A DNA stretch of 64,000 nt, from NCBI GenBank assembly GCA_034509925.1, contig CM067534.1:953501-1017500 (forward strand), written 5' to 3'. The position numbers and the translations under genes were made by a program. Under the pieces are notes generated by a model. The model made no database searches and was not told the DNA's origin. It saw only the letters and a list, made by a program, of their open reading frames with translations. How positions within the stretch are numbered: position 1 is the first letter of the stretch; every line of letters starts with the position of its first letter. Origin of the DNA: Hirudinaria manillensis (taxonomy: Eukaryota > Annelida > Clitellata > Hirudinida > Hirudinidae). Shown here in pieces: positions 48,233-60,642 of this stretch.

Positions 48233-48699
48233 ACATAATGTCGGTCGGACGACCAAGCACGCTCTTTAGTAAAAACAAAAACAATCAATTAGCTAATTTC
48301 ACATTTAAACAATCCCGCTATAAATTTGTTTAAATGCATGTCTGATGTTGATTTGGTAAGTAGGATTCGAAAACGAATGAGGCCCTAACTAAAAAAAAAT
48401 TTGAATTTTAGTTTTATGTTGCAGCATGATTTCTGTTTTACGCTAAAACAATAGTAAACCCGCCCCCAAATTAAATAATGGGTATTCCAAAACATTGGTG
48501 GCCAAAAGAAAAAGGTCATTTGTTATAATATCGTTTAAATTCCGAGAGAAGACGGACCATAAAAACTTTTTTTTGAAATATTTACAACCAGCGGTGCCCA
48601 GCCAAGCGTTGCTGTGGCTCAATATGATTAATTTTAAAAGAAAAAAAATTCTAATAAGTTTATTTTTACAATTTCACAATGCTTGAGGGTTTCGATATT

Positions 48700-49195
48700 T
48701 TAAGCTTTTTTGTTTTCTGTTCAATCATTATCAGTTTTGCCGATTCTAGAAAACTCAACATGTAATTGTCCATGCGAGAAGCAGTCCGTGCCTGGATCTA
48801 AACCATGCAGTTCTAAAGATTGTCCATGTCCATGTTTTTTTTATGATTGCAAATGCCAAACGAATTCGGAACTGTAATCTTAAATTGAAATGGGACATCT
48901 GTTGGAATCATAGGAGTGCAAGAAATAAAGATATCTTCACCTTTCATAGGTGGACTTATACGTGACTGCCTCGCTTTGAATGTTTGAATGATTAATATTG
49001 TTCAGTTCATAGACTTGGTATTCTTGTAGAAGTATTCTTGGCCTCATGAATACCTCGTTCACTCAGCCAATCATGATTCTAATGCTTTGAATATTTGGAA
49101 GTACTTTTTCAATCAATTCTTCTTGTGTCTTTTTGTCACGAAATTTCAGAAATTATGAGGCAACGAAATTCGTCCTGAAGTCAGATCAACCATTT
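48700..49195 (-). pseudogene. Helitron helicase C-terminal fragment
   Basis: Across frames on the minus strand: SGRISLPHNF, ELIEKVLPNIQSIR, NHDWLSERGIHEAKNTSTRI, PMIPTDVPFQFK, FRIRLAFAII, GQSLELHGLDPGTDCFSHGQ, LHVEFSRIGK. This order matches the end of the Helitron (PIF1-like) helicase (WLSERAILAPKN; PFQFKR.QFPVRLAFAMTINK; CFSHGQLYVA.SRV). Several frameshifts and stops; only the end is present. The region also reads as a cysteine-rich frame on the plus strand, which is a shadow. Confidence 0.85.
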
Positions 49196-49716
49196 CGCAT
49201 TTGTTTTACTGCTGACTTACTTATATCTGCTGTCGATCTTCCTTTGTATAAATAATATCCATCATATCCTGCAACTGTGGTGGAGACAATTATGTTCTGT
49301 TTTTTCCTTTGACTATCATCATTGTTTTCAATCTTGGATTGTTAATAAATGTTAATTTTGTTGAACCCTGAACTTTTCCTATAGGAGTTGTGAGAGTTTC
49401 AACTTTGTTTTGAAACAAACTGCTCCATTGTTTTGTTCCTTCTCTACTTTCTTTCAGCTTCTGGACCGAGAGTTTGTTTAATGCCTTCAAGTTTTGTCGC
49501 AGAACATTTATTTGCTTTCCCATTTATTCAATTCTTCAATATCTTTAAAAGACCTTTCAACTGGTCTTTCGTATCCTTTGAATTCCCTTCAACTAATTTC
49601 TTTAGATATTCCTCCTTTGCCTTTAAACAACTTTCGCACAGGTGAAATCCAAGATGTTCGGCCGCAATTCTGATTTCGCAATTGGCCTTCTTGGTCTTGG
49701 CATAATTTCGTTTCAA
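49196..49716 (-). pseudogene. Unassigned decayed coding tract
   Basis: Three consecutive open stretches in shifting frames: 49716-49528 (RIAAEHLGFHLCESCLKAKE, then LVEGNSKDTKDQLKGLL), 49523-49290 (INVLRQNLKALNKLSVQKLK, then SSLFQNKVETLTTPIGK) and about 49290-49190 (NIIVSTTVAGYDGYYLYKGR). Composition is protein-like, Lys/Leu-rich, and the segments join smoothly across two frameshifts. It borders the Helitron helicase relic but does not look like Helitron sequence I know. It may be another transposon or captured host sequence. Confidence 0.45.
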
Positions 49717-49889
49717 AGTGACAAAAAAACGACTGTTGCAAGCTTTAATTTATTTTTATAAATTATATATATATATGGATTCCCAAATATAAAATGTATG
49801 TAAGCATATATTAGCATAACGACAACGAAAAATAAAACTTATGAAACTAATTGTTTTACGTTTTAAAAAGTAAAAATTCTTAAACATAT

Positions 49890-50650
49890 TTTGAAAATTA
49901 TAACTTTCCTTTTTTTTTATCTCAGTCACCATCATTATCACACATACGCGGACGTCTATATGCGTCTACGCATTGTAGCTAGGATATACAATTTGGCCTT
50001 GCGTGAAGCCCAGAGATTTAACGAGCTCATGAATAAATGCAAATCATTTGTTAAAGACCTGGTCTTCCCTTATGTACACCCTCACTAGCCCATTCCTTCC
50101 CCAAGCCAAAACCTATTGATCTTGGCTAGATGGGTAGACCATCTTCAACCTGCGAGGTCCCCTTTTAGGTATGTTTGCTGGGTTAGCACAACGGGTTTAA
50201 AAACACCATTGGATTTTGTAAGAAAGAAATAAAATTTCAATGTAAATTCAACTTACGTAACTTGTAGGGAATTGTATTTTCGAAAAATTAACTTTATCCA
50301 TGACTGACGAGTATTTTCTTATTGGTTCAAGTTTTTGTTTGCGTGTTATTAACTTCTTTGACTGGAAAATTATGTTGATTACTCGATTATCCACAATAAT
50401 AATTGAGTTTTTAAGAGAAGGTGGTAATGATAATGAGAAGGTGATAATTGCTGGTAAAGCTAGAAGGAAAAAAATAGTATAACTTACTTCAACTTGCGGA
50501 AGTAAACTTTCTGAAGATAGAGTAATCGAAGTTACACATAAAAAAAATCCGTCTGATTTGTTGTTCCCGAAAATGCAAACTCATCCAATTCCACTAAGTG
50601 ATATAGTGCAAAAAAGCCCAATAAATAAATGTCGAACAAAAAGAACCAGC
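49890..50650 (+). other. Two short coding-like patches, unassigned
   Basis: 49930-50088 reads VYMRLRIVARIYNLALREAQ, then FNELMNKCKSFVKDLVFP before a stop. 50490-50646 reads KLSEDRVIEVTHKKNPSDLL, then HPIPLSDIVQKSPINKCRTK, and meets a GTAAAT donor. Both are helical and basic, with no family I recognise. Probably more transposon debris in this 4 kb zone. Confidence 0.25.
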
Positions 50651-50864
50651 CAGCCAGGTAAATTCCCATTTTGAGTTTCTAGTTTGAGAGCGAACAACAT
50701 AGATAGGAAAAAGTGATTTTTTGTTATGGTAACTCATGTTATATTTCACGAAATTTACTCAAATTTTAGAATGTTATGTAAAAAGTGTTTATACATTTAT
50801 GTATAAAAATTTCATTGAAAATTAATTTCACACTAATTGAGAAATAACGAAAACGCTTTTTTGG

Positions 50865-52256
50865 GGCGCCCAAACATGATAGGAATTTGGCGATGAAAGT
50901 CAATAATAAGGTCAGAAATTTATTTTTTGCACACAAAATGTTATTCAATACGAAATTATATTTCCTTTATTCTCTATTATATCGAAACATCTATTATTCA
51001 TAGACAAACACAATCTTCTTATGTAGTCCAATTTCATCTCCTTCCAGGCGACCCTGATGGCATCTTCCAGCTCTAATTTGGAGTGAAACTGTCTCCCGTC
51101 TTTATAAACTGCTCGTGATAACTTACCACAAGCATTCTCAATAGGATTGAGGTCCGGTGAACGAGCTGGCCAACTCAAAACCTTGATGTTATTCTCCTGG
51201 AAGAAGTCTCTTGTCACTTTCGAGGTGTGGATAGGAGCATTGTCTTGCTGGAATACAAAATTCAGTCCATATTTCCTCTTGGCAAAGGGCAGGAGATTAT
51301 TGGTCAATACTTGGATGTAGTCTACTGACTTTTGCCTCCTTGGAGGAAGGCCAAATCAGTGACTCCATCATGTGAAATCCCTGCCCAAATCATGACTGTT
51401 CCACCTCCATGATTCTTGCTAAAAAAATGTCTCCTTCTCTTTTCTTAGGTCATGCCAATAGCATTGATGACCATCAGGTCTATCTAGGTTGAATTTTTTC
51501 TCGTCAGAAAATATTATATTCTTCCAACCTTCTCCGTTTGACAACATCGTTTTTGCCCACTGAACACTGGCAACTTTGTGATGTTCTTGTAGGGCTGGAA
51601 CTTTTAATCTTTTCTCATGCTTTAAAATACTACTGCCATTTAAGTAATTTAATACTGTGCTTTTACATACAGTTAAATTTAACTCTGTTCTTAGCTGATT
51701 TGCAGAAAATCTACCTGATGATCCTTTCCTAACCAGCAGTCGTTCTTGGTTGGCGGACAGCTTCTTTTTCCTTCCGAGAGATTTCTTGCTACCATAGGCT
51801 TCAGGAGCATTCAAATAATTAGAAATAACATGTACATATTGAGCTCTTTAGCAATCATCTTGCAGGAATAATTAGCTTTCCTGAAGGCTGTAATCTGCCC
51901 CTTCTCATTTTCAGACAAAGCTTTACCTCTACCCATCATTAAACTATAACTAATACACTAAAAAGAATTTTTTTGTCAATGTTTCATGTTTATATATCAC
52001 TAAAACTTACTTTGAAGTTCTTATGAACCTTGTAAAATATATTTTATAGCACATATGCAAAAACTTCCTATCATTATTAGTCAGTTTAAAAACACATTGT
52101 TATGCAATTTACAAGTTGTATTAGTCATAGGAAGCTCAAATTTTACAAGGTGTTTTGTGTGTGATAAAATGATGCATTGTCCAAATTTGAACAAATTTCA
52201 TTGGTTAGTTCTCGATAAATTTGGAAAAATGTGAAATTCCTATCATTATTGGGCTG
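50865..52256 (-). mobile_element. Tc1-type DNA transposon, broken
   Basis: About 1.4 kb. Ends share CCCAA..ATGATAGGAATTT (left 50869-50888; right, inverted, about 52234-52253). The minus-strand transposase runs from ATG 51939 to 50945: MMGRGKALSENEKGQITAFR (HTH region), LSANQERLLV, IFSDEKKFNLDRPDG (first Asp), VFQQDNAPIHTSK (second Asp), SWPARSPDLNPIEN (Glu). Thirty-four residues separate the last two, the DD34E spacing of Tc1. At least three frameshifts (near 51830, 51420 and 51330) inactivate it. A second copy of the end motif, CTTCCTATCATTATTAGTCAG, sits inside at about 52065-52085, suggesting an IR/DR-type terminus. Confidence 0.9.
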
Positions 52257-52314
52257 ACTAAATAATACATGTATTATACAAATAAATGTATTGAAAGGAG
52301 ATAAAATTAAGTCT

Positions 52315-53000
52315 CGCAACTATGCCAGTCCGCTACTATGCCATCCTCGTTATTATGCCACTTTTGCTCGGCCCCGACAAAATTCATTACAAAATAAATT
52401 TAATATGCCACACCCAACATTCGCTACTATGCCACCAGGGTCCTGACAATGTTTATCTAACCCATGAAGTTAAGGACATATTTCCAATCGGGGGAAGTAA
52501 TTAAGAGACATTACCTTGTATTTTTAAGATTTCATCAGGTTAATACTTTCCAAGGACTTGTTGGTGAGGGATGATTAAAGGAAGGTGATGGAACATTCCA
52601 TGGAATGTGATTGGTGGAATGGGCAAAGTTGTCTGGGAGTTTAAATTAGGAGTGGGAGTGAATATCGAGATTTTATGTGAGAATTGCGAGTTGGAGTGAG
52701 GATTAGCAAATGTCAGCTCAGAAACGCAAAGGAACGTATGGCTGGACAATTTCAAGAAGCGCCACGCTATCACGTTCAAGACAATGCAGGGTGAAGCTGA
52801 GGTGGTGGTCGCAAGTCTGGTGTAATGTAAAAGTGCGATCGGCTAGACAACGAGATCTTCCGAAGGGAGATGCGGAACCCAACGATTATGAGAGCTTTAG
52901 ACTGAGCTGACGGGTAACCTGAGAAAATAAAGCTTATTTTATTTGATAAAATAAGACAATTTTTACAAACCCTCGCTACTATGCCACTTTTGGAGTGTAT
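52315..53000 (+). mobile_element. CENP-B/Tigger-like (pogo-type) remnant
   Basis: 52708-52812 on the plus strand encodes NVWLDNFKKRHAITFKTMQG followed by EAEVVV, the CENP-B helix-turn-helix signature of Tigger/pogo transposases (WL..FKKRH.I....GEA). A stop follows soon after. The fragment is bracketed by the phrase CTACTATGCCA: CGCAACTATGCCAG, CGCTACTATGCCAT and CGTTATTATGCCACTTTTG at 52315-52368, CGCTACTATGCCACC at 52423-52437, and CGCTACTATGCCACTTTTGG at 52973-52992. These are direct rather than inverted repeats, so element borders are unclear. Confidence 0.6.
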
Positions 53001-53146
53001 ACTATTTGGGAGATAGGAGATCATGTTAGCCTTCATTATCCATAATCCTTGATTTTATTTATAATTTCACTAAAAATATATTTACGAAACTTTTCAACGA
53101 ATGTCATATCATAGACCAGCAAACATTTGGGAAGCCTACGCACCAC

Positions 53147-53226
53147 GGTAGCGTGGCCGAGTGGTCTAAGGCGCTGGTTTTAGGCACCAGTCTGTAAAGG
53201 CGTGGGTTCGAATCCCACCGCTGCCA
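53147..53226 (+). tRNA. tRNA-Leu (anticodon UAG)
   Basis: Acceptor stem GGTAGCG pairs with CGCTGCC (one G-T). The A-box region is TGGCCGAGTGG; anticodon stem CTGGT/ACCAG encloses TTTAGGC with anticodon TAG; a long variable arm is followed by B box GGTTCGAATCC. This is the class II form expected for leucine. TTTT at 53233-53236 is a Pol III terminator. No intron. It looks functional. Confidence 0.97.
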
Positions 53227-53657
53227 GGGCGCTTTTCGTTTCAAGATCTTTGATTTTAAATTGTAGAAAGCCTCTCAAAAAAGTAAAGAAATTTAAACTA
53301 ATCTTTGTTATTGAAGATTGTTGGATTCATTTGAGATTTAATTATCACAAAATTTCACTTGTCGACTCTTGTCAGCGATTTGAGACAATCATCAACGAAA
53401 TAAATGCATTTACAATCGTAACAATGATATTCGTTAACAAAATACTGTTTATTATGAATAATTACAAGGCAAATTAACGAAGTGTTTTTAATTTTATTAT
53501 TTTACAGAAAATTGGTTGAATTTGAATTTTTGATGCAAATTATAAAATAGTATAGTAAATTAACTATTCGGTGGTACTAAAACGAAATTAAAATATCACG
53601 AAGTCAATTTTCGTTGATGTTTACAGGCGATAATAAGGATATAAACACAGTAAAGTG

Positions 53658-55616
53658 ATGACCAGTGTGTTGGAGCATTACGCCTCATTGGCATGCGAAG
53701 CCATTAAGGATAAATTAACCGAACTAAAAGCCGGTATTTTGGACGAGTCAGTGTAATTCTAGAAATTGGTTATAAAACGATACAAATGTTCAATTTGAAT
53801 GATTTTTTTTAAAGCGACGTAATCGATATTACGGCTGAAGATGGCGAGGATCAAAATAAAATGGATGTTGATCAAGAAGTGGCTTTAAAGTGAGATGATT
53901 TTGTTGATGATCTTTATCGCGAAGAGCGTGATTTTTAAAAATACAATAGTGTGAGATTAATCAAATAGATTACTTAAATATGGTCGAAATACATTTTGAT
54001 GTCAGATGCATATTCTCTTATTTTGATATTTTGTTTACAAATACATGTCAAATTAGACCACCAAACATAAGTTGCAGAAAATAATATAATCTTTAAAGTC
54101 GATTAATCTTCATATATAAAGTTTTGAAAATTTTTAGGACAAAGCTTTCATCAACATTGCAATGCACAGAGATAAACACAGACAAACTCGATTCAGTGGT
54201 TTGCAAAACGGTCAGTTGAATTAATGATTTTGTAGATTAGAAAAAGATACATTCAACTTTATATCTCAAATTTTTATTTACATTAATTATAATCTTTAGT
54301 TAATTATACTCACTCAGTTGCTTATTAAAGCATCGAATTTGCACTGTCAAATATTTTATATTCAATGATAACAATATACTTAAATGATAATTTAAATCGT
54401 CCACTGGACCTGCCATCAGACCCTACCAGCATCACTGGCCTTGCAACCTGGATTTGAAAAGTTGGATCAACTGCCAAGTAAATTAAGCAGGAGGCAAGAA
54501 AAGAAGCATAGAAGAGTGAGTCATTCAAGTTGTTAAGTACTGAGAATCGATTAAAAATTTAACTTTTATGTGAAATTACTTTTAAGCTTTTTAGCATCCA
54601 TTATTAAATTATTATGCACAATTATGATGTTGTTATATTAATTATTTTAGATTTAATATATGAGCACTTATCTAATCATTAAGAGATTTTCTATCACTTG
54701 CTAATAAAGATGGCATTGTTGATCACCACTCAGTCATACCTCGACCATTTTATTAGTTTTATTTGTTAATAAATTTAACTAATTATTGACAAATGCAACC
54801 CAAGATTGAGAGATCCAAGACAAAGGGCAAGGACTGGTTCAACATGCCAGCGACCGAACAAACAGAGGAGAACATGAACGAGTTGAAGATCATCCAAATG
54901 AGAGGAATCCTTGACACCAAAACCTTTTACAAGAGGACGGAGAATAGGCCCGGCGTTTTGCCAAAATTCTTTCAGGTAATTTTTTCCAGGAGACTTTCGG
55001 ATCTTGAATGGATTTTTAAGATTATTCTTTGATATTCTGTGTGAGAATATTTACAATGATGTTTTTAAACCTAATGTGTGGTTAGAAAGGTCTGCCATTT
55101 CTAGTGAACACTTTAATATAGCTATATATAAATGTGTTCATCGTTAAATTTAATTATTGGTTACACTTCTATTGTTTAATTATATATTTATTTTATTATT
55201 TAATTATGTATTTAAACCTAATGTTTACCTGCACTGAAGGGCTAGTTTTATATATTAACCAAATATAGATAAACTAAATATTAGCCAAAGATCATGTCAA
55301 CATGTTTGTCCCAATTAAAACTAAAACTATACTTAATCTATGAAACACATTCCTGAAACTATAATTATCATTTATAAAACTGAAACTAATTTAATAATAA
55401 TTTTTTTTAATCCACACCTAGACTGGCACAGTCATTGAAGCTCCCACGGACTATTACAGCAGTCGCATTCCTAAGAAGCAAAGGAAGAAGACACTGGTGG
55501 ATGAACTCTTGGCTGACGCCGAATTCCAAAAGTACAGGAAGAGGAAGTACGCAGAGGTCGCCAGCAAAACTCAAGGTCACAGGAAGAAGTTCAAGAAGGG
55601 CAAGAAGAATGACTGA
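53658..55616 (+). CDS. DNTTIP2: DNTTIP2/Fcf2-type pre-rRNA processing factor
   Basis: Six exons in frame: 53658-53746, 53815-53889, 54138-54210, 54420-54515, about 54805-54975 and 55422-55616; 232 aa. The C-terminal Fcf2 domain (about residues 115-225) is clear: DWFNMPA, then MRGILDTKTFYKR, LPKFFQTGTVIEAP, YYSSRIPKKQRKKTLVDELL, YRKRKYAEV and a Lys-rich tail KKFKKGKK. Known role: nucleolar factor for 18S rRNA maturation in the SSU processome (yeast Fcf2 is about 217 aa; human TdIF2 about 756). The acidic N-terminal exons are short, so this is the compact form. The acceptor of exon 5 is the least certain. ATTAAA at about 55643 is a likely poly(A) signal. Convergent with the WIPI gene 0.7 kb away. 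Confidence 0.93.
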
Positions 55617-56308
55617 TTTTAAGACCACTGTTTTCGTTGTAATATTAAAGTGTCGTGAGGCTATCATTGCCATGTGAATGTGTCTTTTTTATTTACTCGT
55701 GTCGGGGATATTCTGAAATGGCAGAGTGGAACCAATGGAGGTCCTCCATGGGATATCAATTACTGAATAGGATGTGACTCCGAGACTGTCAACAAACTGG
55801 CCTATGTAGCTGGTACAAGCCTGGAGGATGTGGAGGATGGCTGACAATTCTTTTTTATATTATTTAACATTTATTCATTTATTGCTTTATTCATATGGAA
55901 GCAGAATCTTTACTGGTAGGCATGGAAAATGTTTTGCAAATATTTATTGATTTATTTATTGATTAATCATGTTAGTGTCTGTCATAAGTTTGCCCCTGCA
56001 GCGGTTGTCGTACTTTGCAATTCTGCCAGAAATTTTACTTCTGAAAATCAACCCAGATGAATGCGTTATTTGAGCCACTTATTCTCCGTTGAATGTTTGA
56101 AGATATCGAATAAGAACAAATACAAATAGATTTTGAGTCTTTATTGATGCAACAAATTCCTATTTCGCAACTTATTCTCATAACAATTCCTAACAGGTGA
56201 ACATAATCCATTAAATCCGAAACTTTGTTTCTGTTGTCCGATTTAACTGCAAGTAGAAAAGTTAGATTCATTAGATCGTTAACCTCTAAACTAATTAAAA
56301 TGAACAAG
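55617..56308. other. Spacer between convergent DNTTIP2 and WIPI genes
   Basis: Holds the 3' ends of both genes. No other feature seen. Confidence 0.6.
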
Positions 56309-58125
56309 TTACCTGAACTCGCGAGACAAATATCTGAACGACTTTGGTTTTTTTCCTTCCTCATTCAGGCTGTGAATGAAGAGGTCACCCTTTTCTGTGA
56401 AAACTGCAACACTCATTTCTTCGTTGATTCTAGTTGAGAAACAAAAAATTAGTTATAATTAAGTCAGCCTTTGGCACTTCAATAATAAATGCGATCATTA
56501 CTTGGTCACAATGGAAATATTCCTGATGTTTTCAGAGCCCAGTCGGACCTTGAAGAAAGACCTAATCTGTGTGTAGGCCTCATATAATGGCTTGGATAGG
56601 AAGTTGTTGGAAGCATCCACTTCTTCTGCAGTTCGGCCGCGCTCAGAGCCTTTGGCTTTACCGGTGCTGTATGACCGTGGATTGTTAGGAGTGAAGAAAT
56701 CGTAACACGAGACGGATATAAAGAAAACTCACTTTATCAATAATTCCTGTGAGGGTGCCCAAAAGTAACTGATTGACGATCTGATTGTTTCTCCTATGTA
56801 TTCTGCCCAGCTCTGATCCTCAGATCTGCAGAGAATTTTAAGATATAAAATACAATTCAAGTTAATATTATAAAAATAATGATTTATTCATTTACTTATG
56901 CCAGGGGAGATCGTATTTGAAAACATGAATAGTTCCAGTGCTAGCAGAAGCGGCGAGGAAATTTGCAGTCCGACAGAAGGACAGAGAATAAATGTCGGCA
57001 TTCCTGAAATAAATACAGAATTAGCGCTGCATAATTCAACGATAAGCACGCAGAGTGGTAAATATACAATAAATTACAGACCTCTGAATGCCTCTTCTGA
57101 ATTCGAACAATTTCGTTCCACTCGGGATGGAAATCAGTCTGATTACGGTTCCCTGAACGATGGAAATCGTTTAGAATGGCTTTGTACGCGAGCATTGTTC
57201 AGACAAATTGATTTAATAGATGCTAAATCAATACCTTTACTGAAGCTGTTGCTAAAACTTGTTCTGAGGGATGGAATGCCAATGTTGTCACGGCACTGTT
57301 GTGAGCTCGAATTGTGAGTTTGCGCTACATCAAAAGATGTCGATTCGTTCATAAGTCGTGTGGCCAAAAATTATACCAAGGAATTCAATGTACTGACCTT
57401 GATTGAAACCTCGCATATTTTGACATCTCCTGCCAATTCGCAGCACGGATAAGCCAGATAGCTTGTATTACCAGATCCTTGGGACAAGGCGAATAAAATG
57501 TTGGCGTTCGACAAATTCCATCCTATTTTGTACAGTCGCTTGTATTCGAGCGTATCATGAACTATTGCCTCATCGGCAAAGGCGGCAATCATCACCTAGA
57601 ATTAAAACATAATGTCCATTCATAAACATATGATTTAAATTCACTACACTCTAGTCTACTCTACTCACGTATCTGTTGGAATCGATCCCAAGAACGCACG
57701 CATCGTAGTGTACTTTTTTAAAAGGTAGGTTGCGTTTGAACAGGTCCAATGTCTTTGGAGTTTTTAAGCCCACCACGCCTATAACTTCTGTGTTGCACAA
57801 CTGTTCGATTACAAGAGGAGACTTGATTTCTAAAACAACACAATGTAAGTTTTTTTTAAACGCTTGTCGCTTAAAATCAATGTATTTAAAACCAAGCGTC
57901 TAACGAATCTTACCAATCTCTGCGATTTTCGTTAATCCTTGCACACTGAATACTTTTGCCATCTCATCAGTACTAACTATGATCGACCTATGATTAAATT
58001 AGTAGAATATTTACAATTATCAATCAAAATGATGTAATATTTATGCTCTAATGCTTCCAAACGTACGTATTGTCGCGGCTAAATTTCACAAAGTTCACGC
58101 CTGAAAGTTCAAGTCCCTTAAGCAT
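56309..58125 (-). CDS. WIPI/Atg18-family PROPPIN
   Basis: Ten exons in frame on the minus strand give 379 aa: 58125-58067, 57987-57914, 57829-57669, 57595-57398, 57324-57235, 57152-57082, 57003-56896, 56825-56733, 56666-56502 and 56429-56309. PROPPIN landmarks: [60 protein letters not shown], then FEFRRG, the FRRG phosphoinositide-binding motif, and [20 protein letters not shown]. The seven-bladed propeller with a long late loop fits WIPI1/2 better than WDR45. Known role: binds PI3P on phagophores and recruits autophagy machinery. ATG at 58125 starts [16 protein letters not shown], a normal blade-1 beginning. Divergent from UBE2Z copy A, 1.0 kb away. Confidence 0.95.
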
Positions 58126-59121
58126 CTTGAAATGATTCTTGAAGCTGATTTAACCACGATAATTTACCTTATTCGCTCGCCAAATAAGGGTCAGAAAAAG
58201 TTATTATTCTTTGCCAAAAAGTTGAATAACTTGTTTTTATAATTGCAATTTTAAAAAAAGTTAAAATCACCTGCATTGCCATTTATAATCATAATAAAAT
58301 AAAATCTTCAACATTTCCATTTGAAAAATACAACAAAATTAAACGCGGGAAAAATTATTAAGTTATGGAGGAAAAGCTTAAGTGAAGGAACTTATCCCTA
58401 AGGTGACACTAAACAAATCCTATGCAAATGAGCTGCAAAGAAATGATGAAATGGGTTCTATTGCAGAACTCTGGCTATTATGTCCGATCAACCTAAATTT
58501 GATCTCTCCACCAAGACATGACAATCTTAAATCCTGTGAATGATAATTAATAAGTCATTGCAGCAAAGATGTTCCTAAGCTGAGAACCATGCGAAGTGAC
58601 AGAGCGCTTCCGACTCAGGAACTTTTGGCGCTATATAAATGGATTTCTAAATGAAAGCTCGTATTTTATGAATGTTGGATGTTTATCATTTTGGCGCAAT
58701 ATGGATTTGTAAATGTGGCTTGTAGCTTCTGAAGGTGAATTTCAAGACATTTCATATTAAAATTGAATTTCTATAATGTTAACCCATTAAAAATATAAAT
58801 AACTAATGTTATTTAAGATGTTATCTGCTCTTAAATTCGTTTTCTAGGTTCAATGAGAGTCTGGGATTGTTAGTCATTAAAATGATTTATTCCATTTTTA
58901 AAATGTTTTAAAAAAGATCATTTTGTAATAATGCCATTTTATAAATTGCAAAATAACATTACGAACATGTTAATCATTTTAATATGATAAGAATAAACTA
59001 CAATAATTTTAAAATAAATATTGAGAAACTATAAATTTTCCTCGAATTGCTATCAATCTCTTTATTAACGATAAATGTACTTAGATATATTTTATCGCTT
59101 CCTTAACAATACTCTGCTGGA
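58126..59121. promoter_or_regulatory. Bidirectional spacer between WIPI and UBE2Z copy A
   Basis: About 1 kb separates the divergent start codons. It must hold both promoters. I see no TATA box or GC-rich element; the sequence is AT-rich throughout. Confidence 0.4.
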
Positions 59122-60642
59122 ATGTCTGTCACCCATGCTATTGGCCGTATAGAAAGGTAAATTGATTCTAATCTTGATTAAAAATATAAATAAGTGAAAA
59201 TTTATTTAGGTAGGAATATATGTAAGTAATGATTATGTTATACAATTTGCTCAAATTGGTCCGCTAGACTTTAGTGTCATCTTAGTGTAAATCTGGAAAG
59301 CTTTTTATTGTCAACTTGGTTTGCGTGGAGTCTTTGAAAGGATTAACTTTTATTTGAAACAAACTGCAAATTCTCAATTAAGATGATGTTTAATTTTGCC
59401 AATAATAATAATAATGCACAGTTTAAATGTTACAATGTAAAGTTTATTGTATATCTTTAATCGGAATTTAATTTTGACCAATTTGTTCTTATAGGGATTT
59501 AAATGATATTGTCAAAAATCCTCCTCATGGAATATACAGCATAGTAGATGAAGAAAATATGTACAAAGTATGAATTTGTATAATTACATAATTTAATCGA
59601 TCCATATTAAGTACCACAAAGGGATGTACTTTTTTTTTATAATAAAACATATTATATAATATTAATGCATGCAACAATATGTAACGTAATGATATTCAAA
59701 TTTAGTGAAAGTTGTAGCAATTGTTCTTACATTAACTAATAATTATAGAGTTGATGTAATTCTAAATAACCAGTTGTTAAGCAATTAATTAATATTATTC
59801 CTATTCAGGTAATGCTTTTAATAATCGGCCCGAATGGGACGCCTTATCAGGGCGCCATGATACGGTTCCTCTTGGACTTGTCAAATTTTTACCCGATGAA
59901 ACCACCTGTTGTCAAATGTTTCACAGCCATGGAAAACAATCTCTTTCTCAGTCCGAAAATCCATTCTTCAGGCAATGTCTGTCTACGCTTGTTAGAGTAA
60001 CTGGTCTTTGTTATGTGTTTTAGCTAGCCAATGCATTATTTCATTATTAACTGAATAATTGATTTTTTTGTTTAAAGAACTTTCTCTGCTCCAGGCTGGT
60101 CACCTATATTAACGATCTCGGGAATATCAATTGGTATCCAGTCCTTAATGAGTGATAATCCCTATCACACTGAGCCAGGTTTCGAAAAGGTGATAAAATG
60201 ATCAAATCTAATATTAACATAACATTCATATTTTAAACCATGTACAAAAAAGGGATATTTATACTTTATATTACTATATTGATATTTAAACGTTAACCAT
60301 GACGGGGTTAAGGACACTTTTTTTCTGATATTACAAATGGATTCGTGATTAAAGGAAAGGAAAGAAGGTGATGCTGAAAGGTACAACGTAATAATCAGGT
60401 ACACGATGATCAAGTTTGCAGTTTGCGATGCTTACGAAAAGAGGGGCACTTTTCAAGAACTCTTTGCACTTAAGATTGAAGAAACCTTTAAGCAAAACTA
60501 TGACCATTACGTTCAAGTCTGCAATGAAAACATGAAGCATGATGGCAATGTTTATATGGATCCTTTTGCAAGGAAAGACGTTAAGATCAACTTTAAAGAG
60601 TTGCTAGAAAGACTTCAAAACTTGAAACCCACAGTGGATTAA
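59122..60642 (+). CDS. UBE2Z-like ubiquitin-conjugating enzyme, copy A
   Basis: Five exons in frame: 59122-59156, 59495-59567, 59809-59996, 60078-60189 and 60355-60642; 231 aa. UBC fold motifs: DIVKNPPHGIYSI, IIGPNGTPYQGAMIRF, FYPMKPPVVKCFT, then HSSGNVCLRLLETFSAPGWS with the catalytic cysteine, and IGIQSLMSDNPYHTEPGFEK, the UBE2Z hallmark. The C-terminal extension (VCDAYEKRG, NYDHYVQVCNEN, MDPFARKD) is also specific to UBE2Z. UBE2Z works with UBA6 in ubiquitin/FAT10 transfer. Unlike other E2s, and unlike human UBE2Z (which keeps Asn in YRNGKVC), the HPN asparagine position is Ser. Human UBE2Z has a longer N-terminal tail. Poly(A) signal AATAAA just after the stop. Confidence 0.93.

Noticed and set aside
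48745-48875. Metallothionein-like Cys-rich frame on the plus strand (CNCPC...CPCPC...CKC)
   Set aside because: Antisense shadow of the conserved Helitron helicase end (CFSHGQ region), whose motifs are far more specific.
56898-57317. 139-codon plus-strand frame
   Set aside because: Antisense to three exons of the WIPI gene; no homology of its own.
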